DNA from: Smittium culicis | Taxonomy: Eukaryota; Kickxellomycota; Harpellomycetes; Harpellales; Legeriomycetaceae | Assembly (NCBI GenBank): GCA_001970855.1 | Contig: LSSN01003233.1 | Span: 1 to 24,987 of the forward strand | DNA length: 24,987 bases | Direction of reading: 5' to 3' | Part shown: piece after piece, positions 7,330 through 17,451 of the stretch | Numbering within the stretch: position 1 is the stretch's first letter | Layout of the letters: the number at the start of each line of letters is the position of its first letter | Position numbers and translations under genes: made by a program | The notes under the pieces: generated by a model | Seen by the model: only the letters and a program-made list of their open reading frames with translations | Told to the model about the DNA's origin: nothing | Databases searched by the model: none

Positions 7330-8874
7330 TTAGTTTATCTTCAATCCATACTTAGTTGACGGAACGCTTCTCTTATGGTGTCTTGACCATCCATTTCTGA
7401 TTCCTCTTGCAATTCTTCTTCTTCTTCTCCTTCTGCGACCATTGCTTCCATCAACAATAACTATTGCCCCGTTGCTTCCTGGTAATTGTGGGCCTATTGG
7501 GTAGCCATCACTGCTACCATCGAGATATGGGTAGTTTGAATTTGATCCTGCAAGTAGTGGGCTACTTGGGTATGATGGACCTTGGTTTGATGCATAGGAT
7601 GGTGGTTGTAGTGGACTATTCCCATATGATGGATCTTGGTTTGATCCATTGGAAATTGGCTGCGCTTGATTTTGACTGTCATTGCTGTCATATTCAGCAT
7701 CACCATTATCACTGTCATCGGGATTTGATGCGTTTTGTGCCTGATATCCATTATTTCCGCCGTTATTGTTATTAGAATACTCTACTGGTGCCTTATTGTA
7801 ACCTTTATTTGTTGGTTGAGCTTTGTATACTATTTTTGCTGTTGAGCTTGCTTCATATTGATCAGTATCTTTATCATCAACATCGGCATAATCAGAATTT
7901 TCTCCATCTTCATCAGTTGATTCATCATCTTTTGCATTATAGCTTGCTACCTGAACAGCTATATAACCGTTATTTGTAGGAGAAACTGCTGCATATCCGT
8001 TATTTGTTGGAGATGCTTTTGCGTATGCAGCTTTGGTTGGTTCTGCTGCTTCGTAACCATTATTTTTAGGATAAACTGCTGCATACCCGTTATTTGTTGG
8101 AGAAACTGCTGCATACCCGTTATTTGTTGGAGAAACTGCTGCATACCCGTTATTTGTTGGAGAAACTGCTGCATACCCGTTATTTGTTGGAGAAGCTGCT
8201 GCATATCCGTTATTTGTTGGAGATGCCTTTGCGTACGCAGCTTTAGTTGGTTTTGCTGATGCGTAACCGTTGTTGGTAGGAGCTGCTGTAGCATAACCAT
8301 TGTTTGCATATCCGTCTCTTTTTTTGTTGGCATAGTTTTTAGCAGTGTTAATATAACCAGCATCAGAGTCACAAGTAGTGTCTTCAGTTGGGTAGACATC
8401 TCCAGATTCACAAGTAGTGTCTTCAGTTGGGTAGACATCTCCAGATTCACAGGTAGTGTCTTCAGTTGGGTAGACATCTCCTGATTCACAAGTAGTGTCT
8501 TCAGTTGGGTAGACATCTCCCGATTCACAAGAAGTATCATCAGTAGGAAGTATATCATCGGAATCACATGTATCTGTTTTGACTTTTCCGTAGCTACCAC
8601 CTCTCTTATAAACTTTACCGTTGTTTCCGGAATAATTTCCGTTACCGGAATTGTAGACTACAGCACTGCTTTCATATTGTTTGTTATCTTGATAGAAGTT
8701 AACGCTGGTAGGTTTCAGGTCAACATATCCGTCGTTGTTGTTGTTTTTGTTGTAGTTATTACCTGAATTTTCATAGTTGATAGGATTGTCGTTGTTATAT
8801 GCTTGGACAGGAGATTCTGAGCTTGCAAATGAAATAGACAAGGAGATTAATGCGAACAAGCTTAAAGACTTCAT
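7330..8874 (-). CDS. Secreted low-complexity repeat protein with Kex2-like sites
   Basis: An intronless 514-residue ORF from ATG 8874-8872 to TAA at 7330. Residues 1 to about 19 (MKSLSLFALISLSISFASS) are a clear signal peptide, so the product should enter the secretory pathway. Order: Asn/Gly/Tyr-rich segment (20-100), five 13-residue units of type CESGDVYPTEDTT (103-167) with a sixth degenerate one to 180, twelve 10-residue units of type NNGYAAVSPT (191-310), an acidic stretch (315-340), a Ser/Pro/Gly/Asn-rich tail, eight consecutive Arg (480-487) and a basic C-terminus. All six cysteines lie in the first repeat block, one per unit. Dibasic KR sites at 90-91, 185-186 and 501-502 fit Kex2 processing. 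There is no GPI or membrane segment. I do not recognise a family. A wall, matrix or adhesive role is a guess from composition. Confidence 0.85.
   Translation of the reverse strand: MKSLSLFALISLSISFASSESPVQAYNNDNPINYENSGNNYNKNNNNDGYVDLKPTSVNFYQDNKQYESSAVVYNSGNGNYSGNNGKVYKRGGSYGKVKTDTCDSDDILPTDDTSCESGDVYPTEDTTCESGDVYPTEDTTCESGDVYPTEDTTCESGDVYPTEDTTCDSDAGYINTAKNYANKKRDGYANNGYATAAPTNNGYASAKPTKAAYAKASPTNNGYAAASPTNNGYAAVSPTNNGYAAVSPTNNGYAAVSPTNNGYAAVYPKNNGYEAAEPTKAAYAKASPTNNGYAAVSPTNNGYIAVQVASYNAKDDESTDEDGENSDYADVDDKDTDQYEASSTAKIVYKAQPTNKGYNKAPVEYSNNNNGGNNGYQAQNASNPDDSDNGDAEYDSNDSQNQAQPISNGSNQDPSYGNSPLQPPSYASNQGPSYPSSPLLAGSNSNYPYLDGSSDGYPIGPQLPGSNGAIVIVDGSNGRRRRRRRRIARGIRNGWSRHHKRSVPSTKYGLKIN
7945..8304 (-). 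repeat. 12 x 30-bp coding tandem repeat (NNGYAAVSPT type)
   Basis: Twelve in-register 30-bp units encode residues 191-310. The central units at about 8085-8204 are nearly identical at nucleotide level, pointing to recent expansion; outer units diverge (KAAYAKASPT, NNGYEAAEPT). A KAAYAKASPT unit followed by NNGYAA-type units occurs twice, giving a higher-order pattern. Confidence 0.95.
8374..8568 (-). repeat. 5 x 39-bp coding tandem repeat (CESGDVYPTEDTT type)
   Basis: Five 39-bp units encode residues 103-167. Four are nearly identical; the first (CDSDDILPTDDTS) has diverged, and a sixth degenerate unit starting CDSDAGY follows to residue 180. Each unit carries exactly one Cys and several acidic residues. 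Confidence 0.95.
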
Positions 8875-9026
8875 ATTTGTTTATTTAGTGATAAAAGGAG
8901 TGTAAGGTAAAAAGAGGTAATCGGATTTTTTGGTTAAGGGGTTAAAATGAAAATATGGATAAAAGGTTGAACTTTTTTTTGATTCTGTAGATATTAATTG
9001 AAATTGTTTTGAATGGGAATGTTGCT

Positions 9027-9036
9027 CTTTTTATAT
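9027..9036 (-). promoter_or_regulatory. TATA-like element upstream of secreted repeat protein
   Basis: On the minus strand ATATAAAAAG lies about 150 bp upstream of the ATG at 8874, with no intervening minus-strand gene. Transcription start would be expected some tens of bases downstream. The call rests on motif and position only, in AT-rich DNA where chance TATA words are common. Confidence 0.4.
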
Positions 9037-11028
9037 GATTTTTTCACCTAAACTTTTTCTCTTTATCTTTCAAGGTCATTTTGATATTGCTTGTAAATGT
9101 AGGCTAATTCAAATACTAGTAAGAATTTGAAAATTTTTTTTCTACGATTTATAACAAGCATATTCGCTTTATTTTCCAGGAAATATCTCATTGTATTAGG
9201 AAGTAAATATTATGCCTTCAAAATAAATCATTATCTGGATTAAAAATTTCTACATTATCTTTAATTGTTCATTTGCCAACAATGTCTATTAAGTGGTCTT
9301 TTTTTTGTAAAATTAATTCAGAAGAATAGCAGTTGAGTTTTATAGTATAGATATTATCTTTAATTTCAATAGATTTTATAGAAATAATGTTTTCAATTGG
9401 CGCTCATTTGTTTTATATAAGGTTGATTGTATTTACTAAATCAATTGATATAACACCTATAATTTTACTGAATAAATAAAACGATTAATTAAATTAAACT
9501 CCCCTATTGTGTCTCCAACATTTTTAACAGTAATATGCACTCAGTCAGTATTGATTAAAAAAGCTGATTAGCTAATAAAGTATATATAGTTGATTGTATC
9601 TTTTACAATAATATGTCTATAAGTATAATTAAAGTTTTCTGGAATAATTAAACTCAACTAAAGTAGATAATCGTAATTACTGATTGGCTTATTAAAATAA
9701 ATTGAAATTATAAACAATCGAGCTTGAAATAAAGAACTATTTCGATTAATACATTATTTTATTGGTAAACGTTTGTGTTTTAATTGGCTATTTGTTTTCG
9801 CTTATTCTAAGCTAAAATTTGAACAATGTATTGAGCATCTTTAACATTTTAAATAGTTCAAGTTTAAAATATTTGAAAAAGTGTATCTCAAGTACAAAAC
9901 ACAATGGAGTGAAAGAGGGGGGTGAGGGGTTAAACCATGCTAAAACAATCTAAAAAATAGCTTTTTTAAAAAAATCATTATATAAAATTATCAGAAAGTA
10001 ATCTAAAATATTTTGAACTAAACTGAATATAGCTTAATTTAATAAATTTTCATTTTTACATTTTATTAGTAAGAATTCCACTAATTATACTTGAATATTA
10101 AAATTAACAGCGTATTGAGTCCTTTTTTTATTATTAACTGAACTTTAATGGTAAATACATTGAGCCCTTTAAAATGAAATAACAGAATGATCTACTGATA
10201 AATCTTTCTTATGCCTCAAAAGCTTAATATTTTCAGGGGGTTATAAACTATACTAGAAATTTCAAAACTATCCAACTGTAATGAAAAGACAATGATAATA
10301 AATCTAGAGAATCATGTAAGTGTTAATTTTCCAAAATTTAGCATCAAATATAACGTGCTTATTTAAATAGCCAAAAAAGCCAAAAATACTGATTTATTTT
10401 AGAATAATAGTGATTCTGAAAAGGGTAAATAAACTGATTGAAACAAATGTGTTAACCATTATTTGTATTTGATAATAATTCTTATAAACCTAATTGTTAT
10501 TTTAAGTAATACAAGCACATATGATCTTGACGCTTTCAAACGTAATACTAAAAAGTGAAAGGAAAAATATGAAATCGTAATAAATACTATTGTAAATTCT
10601 AGTAGCTAAAATAAGAAAAAAGCTGGTAAATATATTGGAGGAAGGTTTATTCTTAAGCCTTAAAGAAGTAAATCTAAAATGTGATATTACCGCCTATTTT
10701 AGTTCTAGTATTTAATTATGAATGTAAAATGTGTTAAACGAGGCTTTTTTTTTCCTTATTATTGTTTTTAAATATCGCGCTATTTTTTCAATTTAATTTT
10801 CGGGATAATATTTGAAAGGCTAAAACAATACGATTCATAGCCACGTTAATTGTGCTATTTTCTGAATTTATAAATTTACTTTCTATGAATTAAAGCACCA
10901 ACTTTAATGTTAATGCAGAGGGGTTATAAAAAAGCAAAAAAATTATTTGATTCCGATATATTTTTACGATCCCGACATTGAATATTTCTGGTAGTGATTT
11001 AAGTATTGAGTACCCGAATATTGAACCT

Positions 11029-11044
11029 CCCCCCCCCCCCCCCC
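11029..11044 (+). repeat. Poly(C) tract, 16 C, followed by 9 A
   Basis: Sixteen consecutive C at 11029-11044 followed by A at 11045-11053. This is exceptional in a region where even single G/C bases are sparse. Confidence 0.95.
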
Positions 11045-11617
11045 AAAAAAAAATTGATATACAAAGACGCTATTAATAATTCTTTTTTCGCGGTATCTAT
11101 TTTGGAGAAATGAAACCAACTCACTAAAACGGTTTTTACGAAGCTTCTTTGATTACCCTGCGTCATGGTAATTAATAAATAATGGTGGTAGGTGATATTA
11201 TAAGCGTATTATTTCTGTACTTCATAGCGTAACTCGCAGAAATTTTAACCCAAAAATAATAAAGTAGCCTTTATTTTTTTTTTCTTTTGTAGTTCGATAC
11301 ATTAATCAATGCACATTTTCTTGATATATTTGTTTTCCATGATAGAAATATTTCAGTACATACATTTTAGATAAAATCTGTTCGTGTATAGCGATAGAAT
11401 GGAAAAAAAAAAAAACGAAAACAAATCTAATGAATAAGTATCAGCTATAAAACTAAGCTTTTTTTTTTTTGAAAAAAGTAAATGCATTATCAGTAAAATA
11501 ATAATAAAAAAACATATTTTCTAATATATCTTGTATAATTAGATACTTTTACAGAATTTACCAGCCCCTGACTTAAGTATTGGATTAAATAAAAGGTAGT
11601 TCCATCTCGTTACACTC

Positions 11618-11867
11618 TTTTTTTTTTTTTTTGGTCAATTTTTGGTCAATTTTTTTTTTTTTTTACAAAGACTAACCATAAAAGCCCCACCTCTTTTTTT
11701 TTTTTTTTTTATTAAAGAATTCAAAAATAAATAAATAGAACAAGCCTGCTTTAAAATGGCTCTTGCCGGCTTTAATTTTATTTTCGTGTGTTCTAAATTC
11801 GCATACATCCTTATCAAACAATAAATTCCGTTGTTAGCATTTTAACCAAAAAAAAAAAAAAAAAAAA
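11618..11867. repeat. Cluster of poly(T)/poly(A) runs
   Basis: T runs at about 11618-11632, 11650-11664 and 11694-11710, and a 20-A run at 11848-11867, lie within 250 bp. A short TTTGGTCAAT word is directly repeated between the first two T runs. The cluster may be slippage-prone low-complexity DNA or remnants of retroposed tails. Confidence 0.7.
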
Positions 11868-12685
11868 TCATATATTCACAGCCGTAAAACCTTGCGTGGT
11901 TAGCTAATAATCTACAGCATAGAAATCAAATAATTGCTAGCTTGGACATTTACTTGCAAATGGCTAGTACTTTATTCAATGGGGAAAATATAAATCTAAA
12001 TTCGCTTTAAAGGTAAAAATAACTTGAAGTGTTAGATATTGCCCAATCTATTAAAATTATACATTTAGAATTCTTTCTTGTGCTCATTTTATCGAATCAA
12101 ACAATAAATTTATCAAATTTATTATAATATTAAAAGCAAGATAATAGTGAAAATGACGAATGATAACAATATTGGAAAAAAAAAGGAATAAAAGCGGTAT
12201 TATAGCACCTAGCTAAATATTAAATGATTAGACGTGCGTACCAAGTTCTACTAAATATTTTTCTAATATTGTTATCAATCCAAGAAATTTATGCTATTTG
12301 AAATATATCATTTGTCAAGAATGATAAGGAAATATAAAACATGATAAAAAAAGAGAATTTTTTTAAATATCAATCAAACAGGCATTGTACATGTATTTTT
12401 AGTGGTGGATATGTATTAATTAATGAAATCCCTATTAAGAATAGAAGATCCTTTAAAAAATACCAAAAAATAAATAGTGTTTGTTACCAAACGAAAAAAA
12501 AGCGGGGAAATAAATAAAAGATTTAAAATTAAAAAACGATAAATAAAGTACATAATATTCGACCATCGCATCAAAAAAAAATATTACCAGTAATCTAATT
12601 CCATTAAATTTCAAGCAAATGAAGCAGAAAACAGAGTCGATGGTATGAAGGTGGGAGGTGGGAGAAGGATGAGAGACGGGTAGAA

Positions 12686-15600
12686 TCAACGAGTAAATAA
12701 AAATTCCATATCTTCTTTCGTTAGCCTTGAGAGCGCGTTTGCATCTTTTCCGACTGTACTCATAAACAAGTCGCGTTTTCTGTTTTGGATTTCGACAATT
12801 CTCGCTTCAATAGAGTTCTGAACTATCAATCTTGTAGTTTTAATCGGACGGTACTGGCCAAGCCTGTGGATGCGGTCCATTGCTTGGTCCTCAACGGCCG
12901 GGTTCCACCAAGGATCCATTATGAATATTCGACTTGCTTCAGTCAAGTTAAGGGCAACACCACCAGCCTTTTTATAGGTATAAAAAAAATAAAATTAGAA
13001 TCAGCAAATTATAAAAAAAAAAAATAAACAAATTATTTAAAACAATTAGTCAAAGCTTGAAAGACTTGAATAGTGATCATTAATGGACATTACCTTTAGA
13101 CTGACCAGAAACACGGTGTATTGCGGTTTGGTCATGAAAGTGTTAATGACAGCGTCGCGCTGGACTGGGCTCATTCTTCCGTCGAGTCTACATACACTAA
13201 AACCAGCCCTATTGAGTCTCCATTGGACCAAATCCAAGAAATTGACGTATTGGCTGAAGACGATACTTTTGATGTTTGCATTCGATCTGCGGATATCTTG
13301 GAGCTCTTCTACTAGCGCTTCGATTTTAGTTGATGATCTCCATCTCGACATATCTATTCTATTGACAATTGATCTTTTATATACCAAGGTTTTTGGAGTT
13401 GAAATCATAGTATCTTGTCCGCCATCATTGTTTGTCGAGTTAAGCAGAGGCCCAATCTGGCGCTGAACGATCTCAGGTTGTGTGAGATCTATAGTCAATA
13501 CAGAGAAACACGTGGGACATTGGGGAGCATTTGATTCATAAGATTCCAAATACTGGATAGCACACTATTAAGCAAGGAGAAATAATATATTAAGTTATAA
13601 CTGAAAAATGCCATATTAAAAAATCAATGTAAAAAAAATTATGTAACTTACAACTCTGCAGAAAGTGTGCTTGCATTTAGAGGCAATTGCATCTTCGGGC
13701 TCACAATGGCAAATGGAGCAAACGAGCAAATCGGCTTTACTATCTTGGAGTTTGGCTGTAAGTAAGTCTGGGTGGTTAACAGCTAATCTCATTTTGGTGA
13801 TAAGTTCGAAAATATTTGCATAGTTGTTTAAAACGGTTCCGTGCGAGGCATAAGTTTCAAAGGTGCGTTTAGAGTCGGTGAATAAAGAGTTATAAAAGTC
13901 AAGTTCATCAGGAGAAAAGCGGTCCCTTCTGACGACAACAAGGCGCGGCGGTAAACCAAGATCAGAAGCACGTTCTATTTTGGTTCTTCTTAGCATGATC
14001 AGATCAATTAGGTTACGAAGTTTTTTAAAAGATTCCATTCCAAGTTTTGTTGAAGTTCCTTGTGCTTGGATGGGGTTTAGAATTTCAAAGTTCCAGTAGC
14101 AAACGTGCTGATGTGAGGAGTGATCACATTCCAAGCACTTGTAGCTTTCTCTGGTAAAGTTCCAGCTGTTGCTTTTGCACTGGCAAACCGTACAGAAATA
14201 CAAAGAAAAAGGTTCGCATCTCAGATACTTAATTAGAGAGAATAGCTCGCCAACGCGGTTTTGGAGAGGAGTTCCCGAAAGACACCATCGATACTCAGCT
14301 TTTAGAGCAAATGCAGCACGGGCAGTTGTGCATGACCTGTCCTTAATGTTATGGGCTTCGTCTAAAACGATCCTAAACCAGTCAACTTTGTGAAGAATTG
14401 AATCAGCTTTAATCATTTCTCCGGCGCGACGAAAACCAAAAGTTTGCTTTCGAAACACTGATTCTAAAACTGCGTACGTGGTGATTACAACGTCGAACTC
14501 GGCGAGATCTTTAATAGACTTTGACCTATTTGTACCTAAAATGATATAAAGATTTTGTTAGTTATAAAAATATGATTCAAAGTAATAAAAGGTATACTCA
14601 AGGTATTAAACGATAAATGTAATAAAAGGTATACTCAAGATATTAAACGATCAAAGATAAAAAAAAGCTTATAAATATCTTGTTTTTAATAAAGTGAAAA
14701 TTGCACTTAAGCTGTTATATTTAAAAAAAATAAGGAGAAAGATAGGTATTATGAAATATTACCATAGTATAGATATACAGACAAATGTGGGGCAAAGTTG
14801 TTAATTTCTTTGTTCCATTGGATGAGGGCAACGGTAGGGGCAACAACGAGAGTTGGTTTATTGAGGGGGGTATGTAGGAGCAAGGCGATGGTTTGGATAG
14901 TTTTTCCCATCCCCATTTCATCAGCCAAGATACCGCCTTTGATTTCAGAAGCTTCCATTTTAGACATCCAATTAAGGCCTTCAAGCTGGAAAGGCAGCAT
15001 ATTTATTTTCATATTATCTGGGTGGTCTGCTTTAGCGGGGGGGATAGGCTTTTTCTGATCCAAGTCATCCCAAATACCAGTCAATTCCGGGTGATATTTT
15101 ATAAGGTTGAAGGACTGTCTTTCCCTCTATTTAAAATAGAAATTCAAAGGAAATTTTATAAAATTGTAGGTATGGGGTATAAAAAATAGATGAATAATAA
15201 TAAATATCAATGTGAGGAGTAGTACCCTAGTCATTCCTTTTAGGGGATCATCTTTTTTTGTATTTCTTTTAGCTCTTGGCTTTTTAGCGACTATTTCTTT
15301 TTTTTTCTGAGTAACTAACTCATCTGTATCAGTGTTATCAGGGATAGGGGCATCAATATCTAATTCACTACTGCTGCTGCTGCTTGTATCATTTACGAGC
15401 AGTTTGCGTCTTTTAGTTTCTGGGCTATACTCTTCATCGCTTTCATCAGGGGTAAAATCGGCTATTGATAAAGATGAGCTGCTATCAGATCTGGGCAAGG
15501 AAGTTTTATTGTTTGAGGCGGGAGTGGTTTTTTTAGGATTTTTAGGGGTTGAAGTCTTTGATGATTTTATAGGAGTCTTTTTCAGTTTTGATTGGGGGAC

Positions 15601-16215
15601 TTTTCTCTTTAGAATTTTGGGAGTTTTTGGGACAGGGTCGCAAAGGGTGATTTCGGAGGGAGAAGGTAAAAGACTTCGGCTGGTGCTGTTGTTGTTGCTG
15701 GATAGGGAAGATACTGAAGAAGATTTGTTGGTGTTTCGTAGAGCTCTGCGCGGCCCTTTTACAGGGACGAAATCGCTGCTACTGCCACTCTCTTCACTTT
15801 TTGCGCCATATTCGATTATTTCTATAGGCGTTATGGGCGATTGAACGGCGGTAACAGAAATATTGGTATCTTCTTGATTTGCGGAATTTAAAGGGGAGTT
15901 TGTATAATAGTTCTGGGCGATGGGGTTTTGGTCTATATGCACTTGTATATTATCAGGAAACAGAATGTTGTCTGAGCTGTATGGTTTAGAAACGGTATCG
16001 AGATCCATGATTGAAGAGTTTGCAGTTGAGTCTGTATTAGAAATGGGGGTTGAGCTCGGCGTTTGCTTGCGCTTTGAGACGGGGGTTGACTTGGCGGATA
16101 GTTTCTGTTTTGAATTGGCATTAGCTTTAGGCGTTTTCTTGGGCTTTTGGTTAGGGGCATTGTTTGGGGTTTGTTCTGGGGTGGTGGCCTTTGCGGCTCT
16201 TGGTCTAAGAATCAT
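12686..16215 (-). CDS. RAD16: RAD16-type SWI2/SNF2 helicase with RING finger (nucleotide-excision repair)
   Basis: Five exons (16215-15226, 15126-14763, 14535-13652, 13564-13094, 12967-12686) join in frame to 996 residues. Residues 1-330 are disordered, Ser/Lys/Pro-rich and basic. The helicase follows: Walker A DEMGMGKT (399-406), DEAH (510-513), SGTPLQN (538-544), a Cys-rich insertion typical of Rad16 (566-600, CTVCQC...CLECDH), [18 protein letters not shown] (about 631-649), SQYVNFLDL, and [11 protein letters not shown] with RIHRLGQ (921-941). A complete C3HC4 RING lies between helicase lobes (C724, C727, C739, H741, C744, C747, C762, C765). In yeast, Rad16 acts with Rad7 in global-genome repair of non-transcribed DNA and in a ubiquitin-ligase complex. 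The start ATG follows an in-frame stop 27 bases upstream. Yeast Rad16 is about 790 residues; the excess here is in the N-terminal tail. Confidence 0.95.
12968..13093 (-). other. RAD16 intron 4 (126 bp, phase 0)
   Basis: The donor is AAG|GTAATG and the acceptor TAAAAAG|GCT. Joining gives [17 protein letters not shown], the conserved Rad16 helicase motif V region. Confidence 0.88.
13565..13651 (-). other. RAD16 intron 3 (87 bp, phase 0), inside the RING finger
   Basis: The donor is GTT|GTAAGT and the acceptor TTAATAG|TGT. It falls between the fifth and sixth RING zinc ligands (C-R-V|C), so splicing is needed to complete the RING. Confidence 0.92.
14536..14762 (-). other. RAD16 intron 2 (227 bp, phase 1)
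   Basis: The donor is TATG|GTAATA and the acceptor ATTTTAG|GTACAA; joining gives YYG-TNRSK, the expected Rad16 sequence. This is the longest of the four introns, and the excess includes an internal tandem duplication. Confidence 0.9.
14582..14655 (+). repeat. 37-bp tandem duplication inside RAD16 intron 2
   Basis: Copies at 14582-14618 and 14619-14655 share GTAATAAAAGGTATACTCAA and ATTAAACGAT. They differ at only a few positions, so the duplication is fairly recent. Confidence 0.9.
15127..15225 (-). other. RAD16 intron 1 (99 bp, phase 0)
   Basis: The donor is AGG|GTACTA and the acceptor AAATAG|AGG. The joined codons read KGMTR-RERQSF. The donor departs from GTAAGT, but read-through gives a frame with no Rad16 similarity. 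Confidence 0.85.
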
Positions 16216-16274
16216 ATTAATGGGCGTTAGATAGATTTTTCATAAATTGGTAGTTGTTGAGACATTTGAGAAAA

Positions 16275-16282
16275 TATTTATA
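16275..16282 (-). promoter_or_regulatory. TATA-like element upstream of RAD16
   Basis: On the minus strand TATAAATA lies about 60 bp upstream of the RAD16 ATG. Position is plausible for a core promoter, but AT-richness makes this weak evidence. Confidence 0.3.
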
Positions 16283-17451
16283 TGCTAAATTTGGGATCGA
16301 AAAATAAACAATAAATTTTTTATTTACTGCGGATTAATTTTTTTTTCCTAATTAACGATTGAGTATTATGTAATTTCTTTGTTTTCTTTTGGTAAATAGT
16401 CTGGAAATCGGGGGGTTTTTTTTTATTTTTTTTACAAGATAATTACTAAGCTTTTTTTTTAATTTTTCTTTTGGCGTAACTGCAATGATTTCTGGCAACG
16501 ATCCCCAAATAATAGCCATAATGCAGGGACGAAATCATCAAACTAACATATAAACTGGCAGCGCAAGAATCTTAAATACGTTACTGGATGAGAAAAAAAA
16601 AAATCATGGTGTGCTTTCAATGGGCTGGACTATTCTCGCCAGAAAATGTGTTTTTTTTTTTAACCTGATAAAACTGGAGTGTAGCTACTAAAAAAAAATA
16701 ATAACCGTGTTAGAATTATCTGATCGTTCGGCTGCTTTATAGAAAACGTCCTTGCGATCTGTACTATGAAGTCAAACAGCAACTGCTGTTCAAAAATTAG
16801 CTGTATATAATGTCACTATCTGCCAACAGACATACACTCCTGATAAAGTTGGGAGGATAAAGAATGGGATCCTTGGCTAGTATTGCAGGCCTTTCCATTC
16901 AGTTCAGTCGCCTCAACGCTGTTACTATTTTGGCAGCCAATTCCAGCTGCTAAATCCAAAATCTGCAAACTGATTCCCAAAATAGTAGAAAATGATTTGA
17001 TGTAGCTTATTCATGTTACGACCAATTACTGTGTCTGGATATGGTATCGGACAATTCGTTCGACTCTTATCTTCCACAGATCATTGAAAATGCCCGCTAT
17101 TTAGCCAAGACTTTGTAGATTAAAACGGTTAGCACTTATGTAATATTTTACCCTGGTCGAATGCTTAAATGGCTCCGGAAAATGCCTTTTTCTAAACCAG
17201 CTTGCAAATCTGACAGCGCTTTTTCTGTAGCGTTTTTATGGCGCCTTTAAAATACTACATTACATTTATACGCATTTCCATTTGCTACGTATACCTGGCC
17301 AGATATGACGCAATAAAGCATACACAGCAAAATACCTCCCACAGCTGGATTCTCTGGCAGAAAAATTATATTTTCATAGAGCATTAAAAACAAATAAGCA
17401 ACAATATCCTCGTAAGTCTGTTCGCCAATCAATATTCCCATCTACAGTTTT
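16283..17451. other. Upstream spacer with unexplained less-AT-rich segment
   Basis: Roughly 16730-17440 is visibly less A/T-rich than the surrounding spacer, with short open stretches but no ATG-initiated ORF I can assign. One 40-codon open stretch (16996-17118) contains CYDQLLCLDMVSDNSFDS and ENARYLAKTL and reads like protein, but I recognise no family. It may be a decayed gene or retroelement. Confidence 0.4.

Larger units (their letters stand above)
9041..12685. other. Long AT-rich intergenic region without a supportable gene
   Basis: About 3.6 kb with stops in all frames and no domain-like translation. It contains several long homopolymer runs, entered separately, and otherwise low-complexity A/T sequence. 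The only notable open frames are short and contain homopolymer-encoded Lys or Phe runs. Confidence 0.6.

Noticed and set aside
7959..8600. 213-codon open frame on the minus strand with repeated MSTQLKT and QQITGMQQF units
   Set aside because: It is an out-of-frame reading of the 39-bp and 30-bp repeats of the secreted protein; repeat lengths divisible by three keep all frames open. The signal peptide and Kex2 layout belong to the other frame.
11635..11817. 60-codon minus-strand ORF with Lys runs
   Set aside because: The Lys tracts are encoded by T homopolymers on the plus strand; there is no domain and no coding signature.
12785..13027. 80-codon plus-strand ORF opposite the last RAD16 exon
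   Set aside because: It is a shadow of the RAD16 coding strand and runs into intron 4 sequence.
15332..15844. 170-codon open frame on the plus strand opposite RAD16 exon 1
   Set aside because: It mirrors the Ser/Lys-rich low-complexity coding on the minus strand and has no domain of its own.
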